DNA from: Pulveribacter suum
Lineage (GTDB): Bacteria > Pseudomonadota > Gammaproteobacteria > Burkholderiales > Burkholderiaceae_C
DNA length: 64,000 nucleotides
Reading direction: 5' to 3'
NCBI RefSeq assembly: GCF_003013695.1
Contig: NZ_CP027792.1
Coordinates: forward strand, 1,260,501-1,324,500
This document shows positions 25,606-37,837 of this stretch, piece after piece. Under the pieces are notes generated by a model. It saw nothing but the letters and a program-made list of their open reading frames with translations, made no database searches and had not been told where the DNA came from. The first letter of the stretch is position 1; every line of letters starts with the position of its first letter. The position numbers and the translations under genes were made by a program.

Positions 25606-26661
25606 ATGATCACACTGGCTGTTGATTGCATGGGGGGCGACCACGGCCCCGACGTCACGCTGGCCGCGTGCCGCCAGTTCCTGGAAAGCCACCCCGACGC
25701 CCGGCTGTTGCTGGTCGGCCAGGCCGAGCAGCTCAAGGGGCTGGAGCACGAGCGTGCCGTGCATGTGCCGGCCTCCGAGGTGGTCGCCATGGACGACGCC
25801 GTGGAAGTCGCCCTGCGGCGCAAGAAGGACTCGTCCATGCGGGTGGCCATCGTCCAGGTCAAGGAGGGCAACGCGCAGGCGGCCGTCTCGGCCGGCAACA
25901 CCGGCGCGCTGATGGCGATTGCCCGCTACCTTTTGAAAACCCTGGACGGCATCGACCGCCCGGCCATTGCCACCCAGATCCCCAATGCCCGCGGCGGCGC
26001 CACCACGGTGCTGGACCTGGGCGCCAACGTGGACTCCAGCGCCGAGCACCTGCTGCAGTTCGCCGTCATGGGGTCAGCCCTGGTGTCGGTGCTCAACGAC
26101 GATCCGCAGCCCACCGTGGGCCTGCTCAACATCGGCGAGGAGGCCATCAAGGGCAGCGAGGAGATCAAGCGCGCCGGCGAGCTGCTGCGCGCGGCAGGCA
26201 GCGCCGGCGACCTGAACTTCATCGGCAACGTCGAGGGCAACGACATCTTCAAGGGCACGGCGCAGATCGTTGTGTGCGACGGCTTCGTCGGCAACGTGGC
26301 GCTGAAGACCATCGAGGGGCTGGCCAGCATGATCGGCGGCTTCATGAAGGAAGAGTTTTCGCGCAACCTGTTGACCAAGGCGGCGGCCGTGGTGGCGTAC
26401 CCGGTGCTGTCGGCGCTCAAGCGGCGCATGGACCACCGCCGCTACAACGGCGCGGCGCTGCTGGGCCTGCGCGGGCTGGTGTTCAAGAGCCACGGCTCGG
26501 CCGACGCCCTGGCCTTCGAGCAGGCGCTGTGCCGCGCGTATGATGCGGCCCGCAACAACCTGCTCGAGCGCGTGCGCGCACGGGTCGCGCACGCGGCGCC
26601 GCTGCTGGCCAGCGCCGACGCCCCTTCCACCGCCCCCGGCGCCACCTCGGCCCCCCTTTGA
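25606..26661 (+). CDS. plsX: Phosphate acyltransferase PlsX
   Basis: 351 residues. PlsX converts acyl-ACP and phosphate to acyl-phosphate, which PlsY uses to start phospholipid synthesis. The N-terminus [18 protein letters not shown] and the central [14 protein letters not shown] and [14 protein letters not shown] are diagnostic. I chose the ATG at 25606 because it places [12 protein letters not shown] at the N-terminus as in homologues; the frame upstream crosses the rpmF hairpin. The stop overlaps the fabH start by one base (TGATG). The C-terminus has a short Ala/Pro/Ser-rich tail. Confidence 0.96.
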   Translation: MITLAVDCMGGDHGPDVTLAACRQFLESHPDARLLLVGQAEQLKGLEHERAVHVPASEVVAMDDAVEVALRRKKDSSMRVAIVQVKEGNAQAAVSAGNTGALMAIARYLLKTLDGIDRPAIATQIPNARGGATTVLDLGANVDSSAEHLLQFAVMGSALVSVLNDDPQPTVGLLNIGEEAIKGSEEIKRAGELLRAAGSAGDLNFIGNVEGNDIFKGTAQIVVCDGFVGNVALKTIEGLASMIGGFMKEEFSRNLLTKAAAVVAYPVLSALKRRMDHRRYNGAALLGLRGLVFKSHGSADALAFEQALCRAYDAARNNLLERVRARVAHAAPLLASADAPSTAPGATSAPL

Positions 26662-27641
26662 TGACCGCACGCTATTCCCGCATTGTCGGCACGGGCAGCT
26701 TCCTGCCTGCGCGCCGAGTGAGCAACGACGACCTGGTGGCCCAGCTGGCGCAGCAGGGCCTGGAAACCTCCGACGAGTGGATCGTCGAGCGCACCGGCAT
26801 CCGCGCGCGCCACTTCGCGGAAAAAGACGTCACGGCCAGCGATCTGGCGCTGGAGGCTTCGCGACGCGCTCTGGCTGCCGCCGGCTGCGAGGCGGCGGAC
26901 ATCGACCTGATCATCGTCGCCACGTCCACCCCGGACATGGTGTTTCCCTCCACCGCCTGCATCCTGCAGCACAAGCTGGGCGTGGCTGGCTGCCCGGCGT
27001 TCGACGTGCAGGCCGTATGCAGCGGTTTTGTCTATGCGCTCACCGTGGCCGACGCCATGATCCGCGCCGGCACCTCGCGGCGGGCGCTGGTGGTGGGCTC
27101 GGAAGTCTTCAGCCGCATCCTGAACTTCCAGGACCGCACGACCTGCGTACTGTTCGGCGACGGCGCCGGCGCCGTGGTGCTCCAGGCCTCGGATGAGCCC
27201 GGCATCCTGGCCAGCGACCTGCACGCCGACGGCAGCCATGTGGGCATCCTCTGCGTGCCAGGCAACGTCTATGGCGGCGAGGTGCTGGGCAGCCCGCTGC
27301 TGACCATGGACGGGCAGGCGGTGTTCAAACTGGCCGTGGGCGTGCTCGAGAAGGCCGCCCGCGCCGTGCTGGACAAGGCTGGGCTGCAGGAGTCCGACAT
27401 CGACTGGCTGATCCCCCACCAGGCCAACATCCGCATCATGCAGAGCACGGCGCGCAAGCTCAAACTCTCCATGGACAAGGTCGTGGTCACCGTGGACCAG
27501 CACGGCAACACCTCGGCCGCCTCCATCCCCCTGGCGCTGGACCACGCCGTGCGTGCCGGCCAGGTGCAGCGCGGCCAGACCGTGATGCTGGAGGGCGTGG
27601 GCGGCGGCTTCACCTGGGGAGCGGTGCTCCTGAAAATGTAG
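26661..27641 (+). CDS. fabH: 3-oxoacyl-ACP synthase III
   Basis: 326 residues. FabH condenses acetyl-CoA with malonyl-ACP to start fatty-acid synthesis. The catalytic triad is complete: C120 in [14 protein letters not shown]253 in [11 protein letters not shown] and N283 in [10 protein letters not shown]. The N-terminus [20 protein letters not shown] is standard. The start ATG (26661) overlaps the plsX stop, implying translational coupling. The stop codon TAG is the first TAG of a family A repeat (AAAATGTAGCTGCC), so the repeat has probably reset the C-terminus; the final residues VLLKM are close to the normal end (LLxW). Confidence 0.96.
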   Translation: MTARYSRIVGTGSFLPARRVSNDDLVAQLAQQGLETSDEWIVERTGIRARHFAEKDVTASDLALEASRRALAAAGCEAADIDLIIVATSTPDMVFPSTACILQHKLGVAGCPAFDVQAVCSGFVYALTVADAMIRAGTSRRALVVGSEVFSRILNFQDRTTCVLFGDGAGAVVLQASDEPGILASDLHADGSHVGILCVPGNVYGGEVLGSPLLTMDGQAVFKLAVGVLEKAARAVLDKAGLQESDIDWLIPHQANIRIMQSTARKLKLSMDKVVVTVDQHGNTSAASIPLALDHAVRAGQVQRGQTVMLEGVGGGFTWGAVLLKM

Positions 27642-27688
27642 CTGCCTGCGTTTGACTGGCAAGCGCTGGAGTCCTTTTTTGTTGTCAA
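27636..27688 (+). repeat. Family A repeat between fabH and fabD, copy 5
   Basis: Forward copy: AAAATGTAGCTGCCTGCG, then CAAGCGCTGGAGTCCTTTTT. It supplies the fabH stop codon and fills the only real gap between fabH and fabD. Confidence 0.75.
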
Positions 27689-27701
27689 TTCCGAACTGGT
27701 A

Positions 27702-28658
27702 ATGGCTCATACCTTTGCATTCGTATTTCCTGGCCAGGGCTCGCAGGCGGTCGGCATGCTGGACGCCTGGGGGCACCACCCCGCCGTGCGCGAGGCGCTG
27801 GCCGAAGCATCCGACGCCCTGAACGAGGACATCGGCGCCCTCATCGCCACCGGCCCCAAGGAGGCGCTGGCGCTGACCACCAACACCCAGCCGGTCATGC
27901 TGGTGGCCGGCGTGGCCGCGTGGCGCGCCTGGCGCGCCGAAGGCGGGCAGCTGCCCGTGGCACTGGCCGGGCATTCGCTGGGCGAATACTCGGCACTGGT
28001 CGCCGCCGGCGTGCTGACCCTGGCCCAGGCTGCGCCGCTGGTGCGCCTGCGTGCCGCCGCCATGCAGGAGGCCGTGCCCGTGGGCACGGGCGCCATGGCC
28101 GCCATCCTGGGTCTGCCGGCCGGCAAGGTCATCGAAGGCTGCCGCCAGGCGCAGGAGAGCTTCGGCGCCGGCTCGCCCGAGGTGGCCGAGGCGGTGAACT
28201 TCAACGACCCTGCGCAGACCGTGATTGCCGGCACCCAGGCCGGCGTGGACAAGGCCTGCGAAGTCCTGAAGGGCCTGGGCGCCAAGCGCGCGCTGCCGCT
28301 GCCGGTGTCCGCGCCGTTCCACTCCAGCCTGATGAAGCCCGCGGCCGAGAAGCTGCGCGCCGCGCTGGCCGGCACCCCGCTGGCCGTGCCCACCCTCCCT
28401 GTCGTGAACAACGTGGATGTGGCCGTGCAGCAAGATGCCGACGCCATCCGCGACGCGCTGTACCGCCAGGCGTTTGGCCCGGTGCGCTGGGTTGAATGCG
28501 TGCAGGCTTTGAGAGAGCGCTTCGGCGTGACCCACATCGTCGAGTGCGGCCCCGGCAAGGTGCTGGCCGGCATGACGAAGCGCATCGACCCCGAGCTGGT
28601 CGGCGCATCCCTGTACGACCCGGCAACGCTTGCCGAAACCAAGGAGCTGCTGGCATGA
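27702..28658 (+). CDS. fabD: Malonyl-CoA:ACP transacylase
   Basis: 318 residues. FabD loads malonate onto ACP. The start MAHTFAFVFPGQGSQAVGML is textbook; the nucleophile is S92 in ALAGHSLGEYSAL and the oxyanion/Arg part follows in PLVRLRAAAMQ. The catalytic His region is SAPFHSSLM. It overlaps fabG by 4 bp (ATGA). The same operon holds plsX, fabH, fabG, acpP and fabF. Confidence 0.96.
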   Translation: MAHTFAFVFPGQGSQAVGMLDAWGHHPAVREALAEASDALNEDIGALIATGPKEALALTTNTQPVMLVAGVAAWRAWRAEGGQLPVALAGHSLGEYSALVAAGVLTLAQAAPLVRLRAAAMQEAVPVGTGAMAAILGLPAGKVIEGCRQAQESFGAGSPEVAEAVNFNDPAQTVIAGTQAGVDKACEVLKGLGAKRALPLPVSAPFHSSLMKPAAEKLRAALAGTPLAVPTLPVVNNVDVAVQQDADAIRDALYRQAFGPVRWVECVQALRERFGVTHIVECGPGKVLAGMTKRIDPELVGASLYDPATLAETKELLA

Positions 28659-29398
28659 GCGCCCAGGAATCCACTCCCCGCATCGCCCTCGTCACCGGCG
28701 CCACGCGCGGCATCGGCGCGGCGATTGCCGCCGAACTGGCCGCGCGCGGCCACACCGTGATCGGCACCGCCACCACCGATGAGGGCGCCGAGCGCATCGG
28801 CGCCGCGCTGGCCGCCAGCGGGGGTCGCGGCGCGAAGCTGAACGTGACCGATGGCGCGGCCGTCGATGCGCTGATCGAGGCGATCGTCAAGGAGCACGGC
28901 GGCCTGCACGTGCTGGTCAACAACGCCGGCATCACCCGCGACACCCTGGCCATGCGCATGAAGGACGACGACTGGGATGCGGTCATCGACACCAACCTGA
29001 AGGCGGTGTTCCGCGCCAGCCGCGCGGCCATCCGCCCGATGATGAAGCAGCGCTTCGGGCGCATCGTCAGCATCACCAGCGTGGTCGGCGCCTCCGGCAA
29101 TCCTGGGCAGGCCAACTACGCGGCCGCCAAGGCGGGTGTGGCCGGCATGACGCGCGCGCTGGCGCGCGAGCTGGGCAGCCGCGGCATCACCGTCAACTGC
29201 GTGGCGCCCGGCTTCATCGCCACCGACATGACGGCCGAGCTGCCCGAAGAGCAGAAGAAGGCCTTGCGTGCGCAGATCGCCCTGGGCGAGCTGGGCCGGC
29301 CCGAGGACATCGCGCATGCGGTGGCCTATCTGGCCTCCGAAGGTGCCGGCTATGTGACGGGGCAGGAATTGCACGTCAATGGCGGCATGTACATGTAA
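28655..29398 (+). CDS. fabG: 3-oxoacyl-ACP reductase
   Basis: 247 residues, a classical short-chain dehydrogenase: nucleotide loop VTGATRGIGAAIA, NNAGITRD, the catalytic Ser in ITSVVGASGNPGQ, and the YAAAKAGVAGM Tyr-x-x-x-Lys pair. It reduces beta-ketoacyl-ACP with NADPH. The start overlaps the end of fabD. A gap of 105 bp before acpP carries a TAGAAT -10-like sequence, so acpP may have a private promoter, as expected for a very abundant protein. Confidence 0.96.
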   Translation: MSAQESTPRIALVTGATRGIGAAIAAELAARGHTVIGTATTDEGAERIGAALAASGGRGAKLNVTDGAAVDALIEAIVKEHGGLHVLVNNAGITRDTLAMRMKDDDWDAVIDTNLKAVFRASRAAIRPMMKQRFGRIVSITSVVGASGNPGQANYAAAKAGVAGMTRALARELGSRGITVNCVAPGFIATDMTAELPEEQKKALRAQIALGELGRPEDIAHAVAYLASEGAGYVTGQELHVNGGMYM

Positions 29399-29494
29399 TT
29401 GAAGCCTTTTGGCGCCGTAACTTCCGCACGGCAGGCCACTCAGGGGCACGACCCCGAAGCGGCTAGAATCGCGGATTCATTCACAACCCCTTGA

Positions 29495-29743
<249 letters not shown>

Positions 29744-29855
29744 TCTCCAGCCCTCTGCCGGATCCCCGGCCCGGTCAGGGCCGCTGGTTTCTTCTGGCTT
29801 GCGCACTGCCGCAGCAGCGACCCCGCGCATCCAATAGCTACAAGGTTTTTAACGC

Positions 29856-31100
<1,245 letters not shown>

Positions 31101-31156
31101 GCCGCGCCAGGGCGGCCGCGCCGCCTCGGCGGCCTGAGTTTCCTGTCGCCTGTCGC

Positions 31157-31654
31157 ATGCGTGGCCATCTGCTGCCCCCGCCGGCGCACCACGCAGTCGG
31201 ACCTTCTTCGGGCGTGTCCTGGGTTTTGGCGATGGGCAGCGCCGCGGGGCTGCTGGCCATCGGCTGCTGGCTGGCCTGGGGCTTGGGCAACACCCACCAG
31301 ATAGCCAGGGGCGCCGCGGGGCTGCTGCTATGGCTGGGCTGCACCGCTGCGGCCTGGCATTGGCAGCGCAGCCTCCCCCGCGGGCAGTTGCACTGGAATG
31401 GCGCAGATTGGCAACTGCAGCGATCCGGTGCGGTCCAGCCCGAACAGCTCGCGGGCCGGCCCGAGGTGCGCCTGGATTTGCAGTTCGCGCTGCTCCTGCA
31501 GGCACGCACCGGGCAGGGGCGACCCTGCTGGCTGTGGCTGCACCAGGGTGCTGCACCGCCCCTGCCGGGGGCCTGGCCGGCCATTCGCCGTGCGTTATAT
31601 TCCCGCGCCCCTGCAGCGCCTGCCCAGCCCTCCACCGACGAAGCCGCCTCCTGA
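31157..31654 (+). CDS. Hypothetical membrane protein between fabF and rpoE
   Basis: 165 residues from the ATG at 31157; a GTG at 31097 that overlaps the fabF stop would add 20 residues. There are two hydrophobic helices (VLAMGSAAGLLAIGCWLAWG and ARGAAGLLLWLGCTAAAWHW), then a soluble part with repeated Trp and Gln (GQLHWNGADWQLQRSGAV) and RPCWLWLHQGA. The pattern recalls the small membrane proteins of the YgfX type found near rpoE in other bacteria, but I cannot assign it. Location inside a conserved operon argues that it is real. Confidence 0.6.
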   Translation: MRGHLLPPPAHHAVGPSSGVSWVLAMGSAAGLLAIGCWLAWGLGNTHQIARGAAGLLLWLGCTAAAWHWQRSLPRGQLHWNGADWQLQRSGAVQPEQLAGRPEVRLDLQFALLLQARTGQGRPCWLWLHQGAAPPLPGAWPAIRRALYSRAPAAPAQPSTDEAAS

Positions 31655-31678
31655 GCGGCAGGCACAACGACCAACGAC

Positions 31679-32314
31679 ATGACAGCTCCTCCCCCCGCCA
31701 GCCCCTCTCCCGCCGACAGCGACCTGCGGCTGGTGGAGCGCGCGGTGGCTGGCGACCAGCGGGCCTACGAGCTGCTGGTCATCAAGTACCAGCGCCGCGT
31801 GGAGCGCCTGGTCGGACGCATGGTGCGCGACGTGGACCTGGTGCCCGATATCACGCAGGAGGCCTTCCTGCGGGCCTGGCGCGCGCTGCACCAGTTCCGG
31901 GGCGACGCCCAGTTCTACACCTGGCTGTACCGCATCGCCGTGAACACGGCCAAGAAGGCTCTGGTGGACCTGCGCCGCGACCCCGTCATCACCGAAAGCG
32001 CCCTGCGCAGCGCCTCCGACGACGAGGATGAAACTTCGCTGCTCGATCGTGAACTAACCAGCGACGAGACCCCGGAAACCGTGCTGGCCGCCCAGGAAGT
32101 CGCTGCCGCGGTCAACGCCGCACTGGCAGCGTTGCCCGAGGAGCTGCGCCAGGCCGTCACGTTGCGGGAGATCGAAGGCCTGACCTACGAGGAAATCGCC
32201 ACGGCCATGGATTGCCCCATCGGAACCGTGCGCTCGCGCATCTTCCGGGCGCGCGAGGCGATCTCAGCGCGCGTCAAGCCGCTGCTCGACAAGCGCTCGG
32301 GCAAACGTTGGTAG
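31679..32314 (+). CDS. rpoE: RNA polymerase sigma factor RpoE (ECF, sigma-E type)
   Basis: 211 residues. Region 2 (core and -10 binding) spans YELLVIKYQRRVERLVGRM to DITQEAFLRAWRALHQF and TWLYRIAVNTAKK; region 4 (-35 binding) is LPEELRQAVTLREIEGLTYE and IGTVRSRIFRAREA. An acidic insert (SDDEDETSLLDREL) separates the two, as in sigma-E of gamma- and betaproteobacteria. It directs the envelope-stress response and is held by the RseA-type anti-sigma factor encoded 38 bp downstream. Confidence 0.95.
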   Translation: MTAPPPASPSPADSDLRLVERAVAGDQRAYELLVIKYQRRVERLVGRMVRDVDLVPDITQEAFLRAWRALHQFRGDAQFYTWLYRIAVNTAKKALVDLRRDPVITESALRSASDDEDETSLLDRELTSDETPETVLAAQEVAAAVNAALAALPEELRQAVTLREIEGLTYEEIATAMDCPIGTVRSRIFRAREAISARVKPLLDKRSGKRW

Positions 32315-32352
32315 CCAGACAGCCAGAACGGGGCCCCAAAACGGGTGAAACC

Positions 32353-33000
32353 ATGAATGACCAAGATGCTGTGATGATGCGTGAACGCCTGTCGGCCCTG
32401 GCCGACGGGGAGCTGCACGGACCGGAAGTTGCCGGTGCGATGGATTTCTCGGCCACCGAGGAAGGCCGCACCTGCTGGCAGCTGTACCACGTGGTGGGCG
32501 AGGCCCTGCGCCAGGGTGAGCCGGCCATGGCACATGCCGATGGCGCACTGCTGGCGCGTCTGCGCAGGCAGATGGCGCAGGAAGGCGCTGCCGTGCGTCT
32601 GGCGCCTTCGGCCCTGCAGCCGCTGGCGCCGCCGCTCGGCGTGCAGGTCGCGCACGACCCTGCCGCCAACGCGCAGGTGCTGCGCTGGAAGCTCGCCGCC
32701 GGCTTTGCCTCGCTGGCGGCCGTTGCCGTGCTGGGCTGGAACGCCTACGTGGGCCTGGGCGCCGCGCCGCAGGGCGCGCAGCTGGCTGCCGTGCCCGTCC
32801 CCTCCCTGCCGGCGCAGGCGGTGCTGGCGGCCAGTGCCGAAGGCGCGGCGCAGTCGCCCGGCCAAAGCCCGGTCATGATCCGCGACCCGCGTCTGGACGA
32901 GCTTTTGACGGCCCATCGCCAGCTGGGCAACAGCACTTCGGCGCTGCAGATGCCGGCCGGCTTCCTGCGCAACGCCACCTTCGCCGGCAGCGAGCACTGA
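32353..33000 (+). CDS. rseA: Anti-sigma-E factor RseA (MucA-like)
   Basis: 215 residues. The N-terminal cytoplasmic sigma-binding domain starts MMRERLSALADGELHGPE (the SALADGEL core is typical of RseA/MucA). One transmembrane helix (LAAGFASLAAVAVLGWNAYV, about residues 117-136) separates it from a periplasmic tail ending in LRNATFAGSEH. RseA holds RpoE at the membrane until stress proteases cut it. No rseB gene follows: the next gene is the Do-type protease. Confidence 0.92.
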   Translation: MNDQDAVMMRERLSALADGELHGPEVAGAMDFSATEEGRTCWQLYHVVGEALRQGEPAMAHADGALLARLRRQMAQEGAAVRLAPSALQPLAPPLGVQVAHDPAANAQVLRWKLAAGFASLAAVAVLGWNAYVGLGAAPQGAQLAAVPVPSLPAQAVLAASAEGAAQSPGQSPVMIRDPRLDELLTAHRQLGNSTSALQMPAGFLRNATFAGSEH

Positions 33001-33131
33001 GCTGCCGCTGCGGGCGTCCTCGCCCCGCAGGCGCTTGGGGGAACCAATGCGCCTGCTGCCTTTCCAAGTGGCCACTCATCCGCAGCACGCGGGCCGCAAC
33101 AACAAGACCTCTTTGACTGGAAAAGCCGCCG

Positions 33132-34616
33132 ATGCTCATCGACACCCTTGCCCCCCGAAATCGTCTGTCCGCCTGTGCGCTGGCGATGGCCCTGGGCCTC
33201 GCTGGCGGGGCAGGTCTGCTTGCCACGGCCACGCCGGCGCTGGCCCAGACCGGCGCCGCAGTGCGCGGCCTGCCGGACTTCACCGATCTGGTGGACCAGG
33301 TCGGCCCGTCGGTGGTCAACATCCGCACGACCGAGCGCGTCAGCGCCCGCTCCTCCGCGGGGCCGATGGACGAAGAGATGCTGGAGTTCTTCCGCCGCTT
33401 CGGCCTGCCGATGCCCAATGTGCCGCGCCAGCAGGGCCCGCAGCAGCGCGACGAGCAGCCGCGCGGCGTGGGCTCGGGCTTCATCCTGAGCGCTGATGGC
33501 TTCGTGATGACCAATGCCCATGTGGTCGAAGGCGCCGAAGAAGTCATCGTGACGCTGACCGACAAGCGCGAGTTCAAGGCCAAGATCATCGGCGCCGACA
33601 AGCGCACCGACGTGGCCGTGGTCAAGATCGACGCCACCGGCCTGCCGGCTGTGAAAGTGGGCGACGTGAGCCGCCTGAAGACCGGCGAATGGGTCATGGC
33701 CATCGGCTCGCCCTTCGGGCTGGAAAACACCGTGACGGCCGGCATCGTTAGCGCCAAGCAGCGCGACACGGGCGACTACCTGCCCTTCATCCAGACCGAC
33801 GTGGCCATCAACCCCGGCAACTCGGGTGGCCCCCTGATCAACATGCGCGGTGAGGTGGTGGGCATCAACAGCCAGATCTACTCGCGCTCGGGTGGCTTCA
33901 TGGGCATCTCGTTCGCCATTCCGATCGATGAGGCGATCCGCGTCAGCGAGCAGCTGCGCGCAAGCGGCCGCGTGAGCCGCGGCCGCATTGGGGTGCAGAT
34001 CGAGGGCGTGTCCAAGGACGTGGCCGAGTCCATCGGTCTGGGCAAATCGCAGGGCGCGCTGGTGCGCGGGGTGGAGCCAGGCTCGCCCGCCGAGAAGGCG
34101 GGCATCGAGGCGGGCGACATCATCACCCGCTACGACGGCAAGCCTGTGGACAAGGTGGCCGACCTGCCGCGCCTGGTAGGCAACACCAAGCCGGGCACCA
34201 AGGCCGGCATCACCGTCTTTCGCCGTGGCGCCTCGCGCGACCTGACGGTGACCATCGCCGAGATCGAGCCGGACGACAAGCCGGTGGCCAAGGCGGAGGA
34301 GGGGCAGGGCGGCAAGAGCGGCAAGCAGCCCACCAGCTCGGCCCAGCAGCTGGGCCTGGTGGTGGCCGAGCTTACCCCGGCGCAGGAAAAGGAGCTCAAG
34401 GCCAAGGGCGGCGTGCGCGTGGTCTCTGCCAGCGATGCGGCCGCGCGCGCCGGCCTGCGCGAGGGTGACGTCATCATGGCGCTGGCCAACGTGGAAATCC
34501 GCGGCCTGAAGGACTTCGAAGCCGCCGTGGCCAAGGCTGACAAGGCCAAGCCCGTCAGCGTGCTGGTGCGCCGCGGCGAGTGGGCCCAGTACGCGCTGAT
34601 CCGTCCCGCGCGCTGA
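33132..34616 (+). CDS. mucD: Periplasmic Do-family serine protease/chaperone (DegP/MucD)
   Basis: 494 residues. Signal peptide ALAMALGLAGGAGLLATATP ending ALAQ. The trypsin-like domain has the triad H130 (TNAHVV), D160 (KRTDVAVV) and S231 (NPGNSGGP). Two PDZ domains follow: first around GRIGVQIEGVSKD, second around QLGLVVAELTPAQEKEL. The final residues WAQYALIRPAR are usual. It degrades misfolded envelope proteins and belongs to the sigma-E regulon in many proteobacteria. It lies directly downstream of rpoE-rseA, as in betaproteobacteria generally. Confidence 0.95.
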   Translation: MLIDTLAPRNRLSACALAMALGLAGGAGLLATATPALAQTGAAVRGLPDFTDLVDQVGPSVVNIRTTERVSARSSAGPMDEEMLEFFRRFGLPMPNVPRQQGPQQRDEQPRGVGSGFILSADGFVMTNAHVVEGAEEVIVTLTDKREFKAKIIGADKRTDVAVVKIDATGLPAVKVGDVSRLKTGEWVMAIGSPFGLENTVTAGIVSAKQRDTGDYLPFIQTDVAINPGNSGGPLINMRGEVVGINSQIYSRSGGFMGISFAIPIDEAIRVSEQLRASGRVSRGRIGVQIEGVSKDVAESIGLGKSQGALVRGVEPGSPAEKAGIEAGDIITRYDGKPVDKVADLPRLVGNTKPGTKAGITVFRRGASRDLTVTIAEIEPDDKPVAKAEEGQGGKSGKQPTSSAQQLGLVVAELTPAQEKELKAKGGVRVVSASDAAARAGLREGDVIMALANVEIRGLKDFEAAVAKADKAKPVSVLVRRGEWAQYALIRPAR

Positions 34617-34876
34617 TCGCAGTCCTGCGGTCTGCGAGAGGCGGTTTGGTAGAATGGCCGGCCAAAAAATGGCCGCCGCCGCCCTGTGTGGGGCAGGCCG
34701 ACAAGCCCAGCGCGGGCCGGCAGGCTGCCAGCGGGCGCCCCACGAATCCAGGCACAAGCCACGGCTTGCATGCAACACTGCAGGCCCTGTGGACAAGATG
34801 TGCACAAATTTTCTTTGCAACGTGGCAATGGCCCCTGGCACGGGCCGGGCGAGCTGTGCGGGCAGGTGTTTTTGCC

Positions 34877-34882
34877 TACAAT
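34877..34882 (+). promoter_or_regulatory. -10-like TACAAT upstream of the candidate small RNA
   Basis: TACAAT would place a transcript start near 34889, exactly at the first base of a hairpin. No convincing -35 hexamer is seen, so an activator or an extended element would be needed. Another -10-like TAGAAT is at 34650-34655. Confidence 0.35.
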
Positions 34883-34888
34883 GAAGCT

Positions 34889-34955
34889 CCAACCATCGCA
34901 GTTGCCAAAGATTGTTGGTTCAGGGCGCGTCGCTTAAGTCGAGGCGCCCTTTTTT
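34889..34955 (+). ncRNA. Candidate small RNA or lepA leader RNA with intrinsic terminator
   Basis: The 384-bp gap between mucD and lepA has no ORF of note but ends with two ordered hairpins: CCAAC ... GTTGG (34889-34918, extended by ATC/GAT) and AGGGCGC ... GCGCCCT followed by six T (34922-34955). Together they look like a compact roughly 67-nt RNA ending in a factor-independent terminator, 46 bp before lepA. It could be a free small RNA or an attenuator for the lepA operon. I do not recognise the family. The rest of the gap (34617-34876) shows no clear structure. Confidence 0.45.
34922..34955 (+). terminator. Intrinsic terminator upstream of lepA
   Basis: Stem AGGGCGC / GCGCCCT with a 15-base loop, followed by TTTTTT and CTTGG. 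It faces lepA, so most transcripts entering from mucD or from the gap would stop here unless antiterminated. Confidence 0.7.
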
Positions 34956-35000
34956 CTTGGCTGCTGCCGTTGCATTTCACATTCTTGTCGTTAGCCGTTG

Positions 35001-36809
<1,809 letters not shown>

Positions 36810-36816
36810 AGCGGCC

Positions 36817-37791
36817 ATGCACGCCATGCAATACATCACCGCCGCCGTGCTGGCGGCCTTCGTCGGCTACGTGGGCGCCTGGTACATGGGCGCCATCGAA
36901 GGCAATTTCGCGCTGCTGCTGTTCCTGGCCACGGCGGTCACCGGCGCCTACTGGCTGGCCGAGCGGCTGCTCTTTTTGCCGCGGCGCCGTCGCGCCGCGC
37001 AGGCGCTGGAAGCCGCTGCCGCGCAGCGCCGCGCCGAGCTGGACCGCATGGGCATCCGCCAGGTGGACGGCGACGTCGCCGAGGCCCGCGGCCGCATCCT
37101 CATGCAGCCGTGGTGGCTGGACTGGACGGCCGGGCTGTTCCCGGTCATCGCCATCGTCTTTTTGCTGCGCTCGTTTTTGTTCGAGCCATTCAAGATCCCG
37201 TCGGGCTCGATGATCCCCACGCTGCTGGTGGGCGACCTGATCCTGGTGAACAAGTTCACCTACGGCGTGCGCCTGCCAGTCATCAACAAGAAAATCACCG
37301 CTGGCACGCCCGTGCAGCGCGGCGACGTGATGGTGTTTCGCTACCCGCCGCAGCCCAGCATGGACTACATCAAGCGCGTGATCGGCATTCCCGGCGACGA
37401 GGTGGCCTACCTGAACAAGCGCCTGACGGTGAACGGCCAGGCCGTGCCTACTACGGCGCTGCCGGACTTCTTTGACCAAGACGCCATGCGCTACTTCAAG
37501 CAGTTCGAGGAAGACCTGGGCGGCAAGCGCCACCGCGTGCTGAACAACCCCGAGGCGCCCGCCTTCGTGCAGGGCGCCAGCAACTTCAAGTTCCGCGAGA
37601 ACTGCCGCTACAGCGTGGAAGGCGTGAGCTGCACGGTGCCCGAGGGCCACTATTTTCTGATGGGCGACAACCGTGATAATTCGCTCGATTCGCGCTACTG
37701 GGGCTTCGTGCCGGACGAGAACATCGTCGGCCGCGCCTTCTTCGTGTGGATGAATTTCGGCAACCTCAAGCGCATCGGCCCGTTCAACTGA
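36817..37791 (+). CDS. lepB: Signal peptidase I (LepB)
   Basis: 324 residues, membrane-bound, cleaves Sec and Tat signal peptides. Two N-terminal transmembrane helices (ITAAVLAAFVGYVGAWYMG and GLFPVIAIVFLLRSFLFEPF). The catalytic dyad is S131 in PSGSMIPTLLVGD (box B) and K186 in DYIKRVIGIPGD (box D); the C-terminal box E is MGDNRDNSLDSRYWGFV. The ribosome binding site is in the end of lepA (GAGGAGTAAAGCGGCC). Confidence 0.97.
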   Translation: MHAMQYITAAVLAAFVGYVGAWYMGAIEGNFALLLFLATAVTGAYWLAERLLFLPRRRRAAQALEAAAAQRRAELDRMGIRQVDGDVAEARGRILMQPWWLDWTAGLFPVIAIVFLLRSFLFEPFKIPSGSMIPTLLVGDLILVNKFTYGVRLPVINKKITAGTPVQRGDVMVFRYPPQPSMDYIKRVIGIPGDEVAYLNKRLTVNGQAVPTTALPDFFDQDAMRYFKQFEEDLGGKRHRVLNNPEAPAFVQGASNFKFRENCRYSVEGVSCTVPEGHYFLMGDNRDNSLDSRYWGFVPDENIVGRAFFVWMNFGNLKRIGPFN

Positions 37792-37837
37792 ACGCAGGCC
37801 GCACTGCGCACACAACACCAACCGGGGGAAATCAGGC

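Noticed and set aside
29744..29783. Terminator between acpP and fabF
   Set aside because: The GGGCT/AGCCC and GGCCC/GGGCC stems are short and have no U-tract.
34889..34955. tRNA-like reading of the region upstream of lepA because of a GGTTCA motif
   Set aside because: No acceptor stem, anticodon arm or CCA-compatible ends can be folded; the second hairpin is a U-tract terminator.
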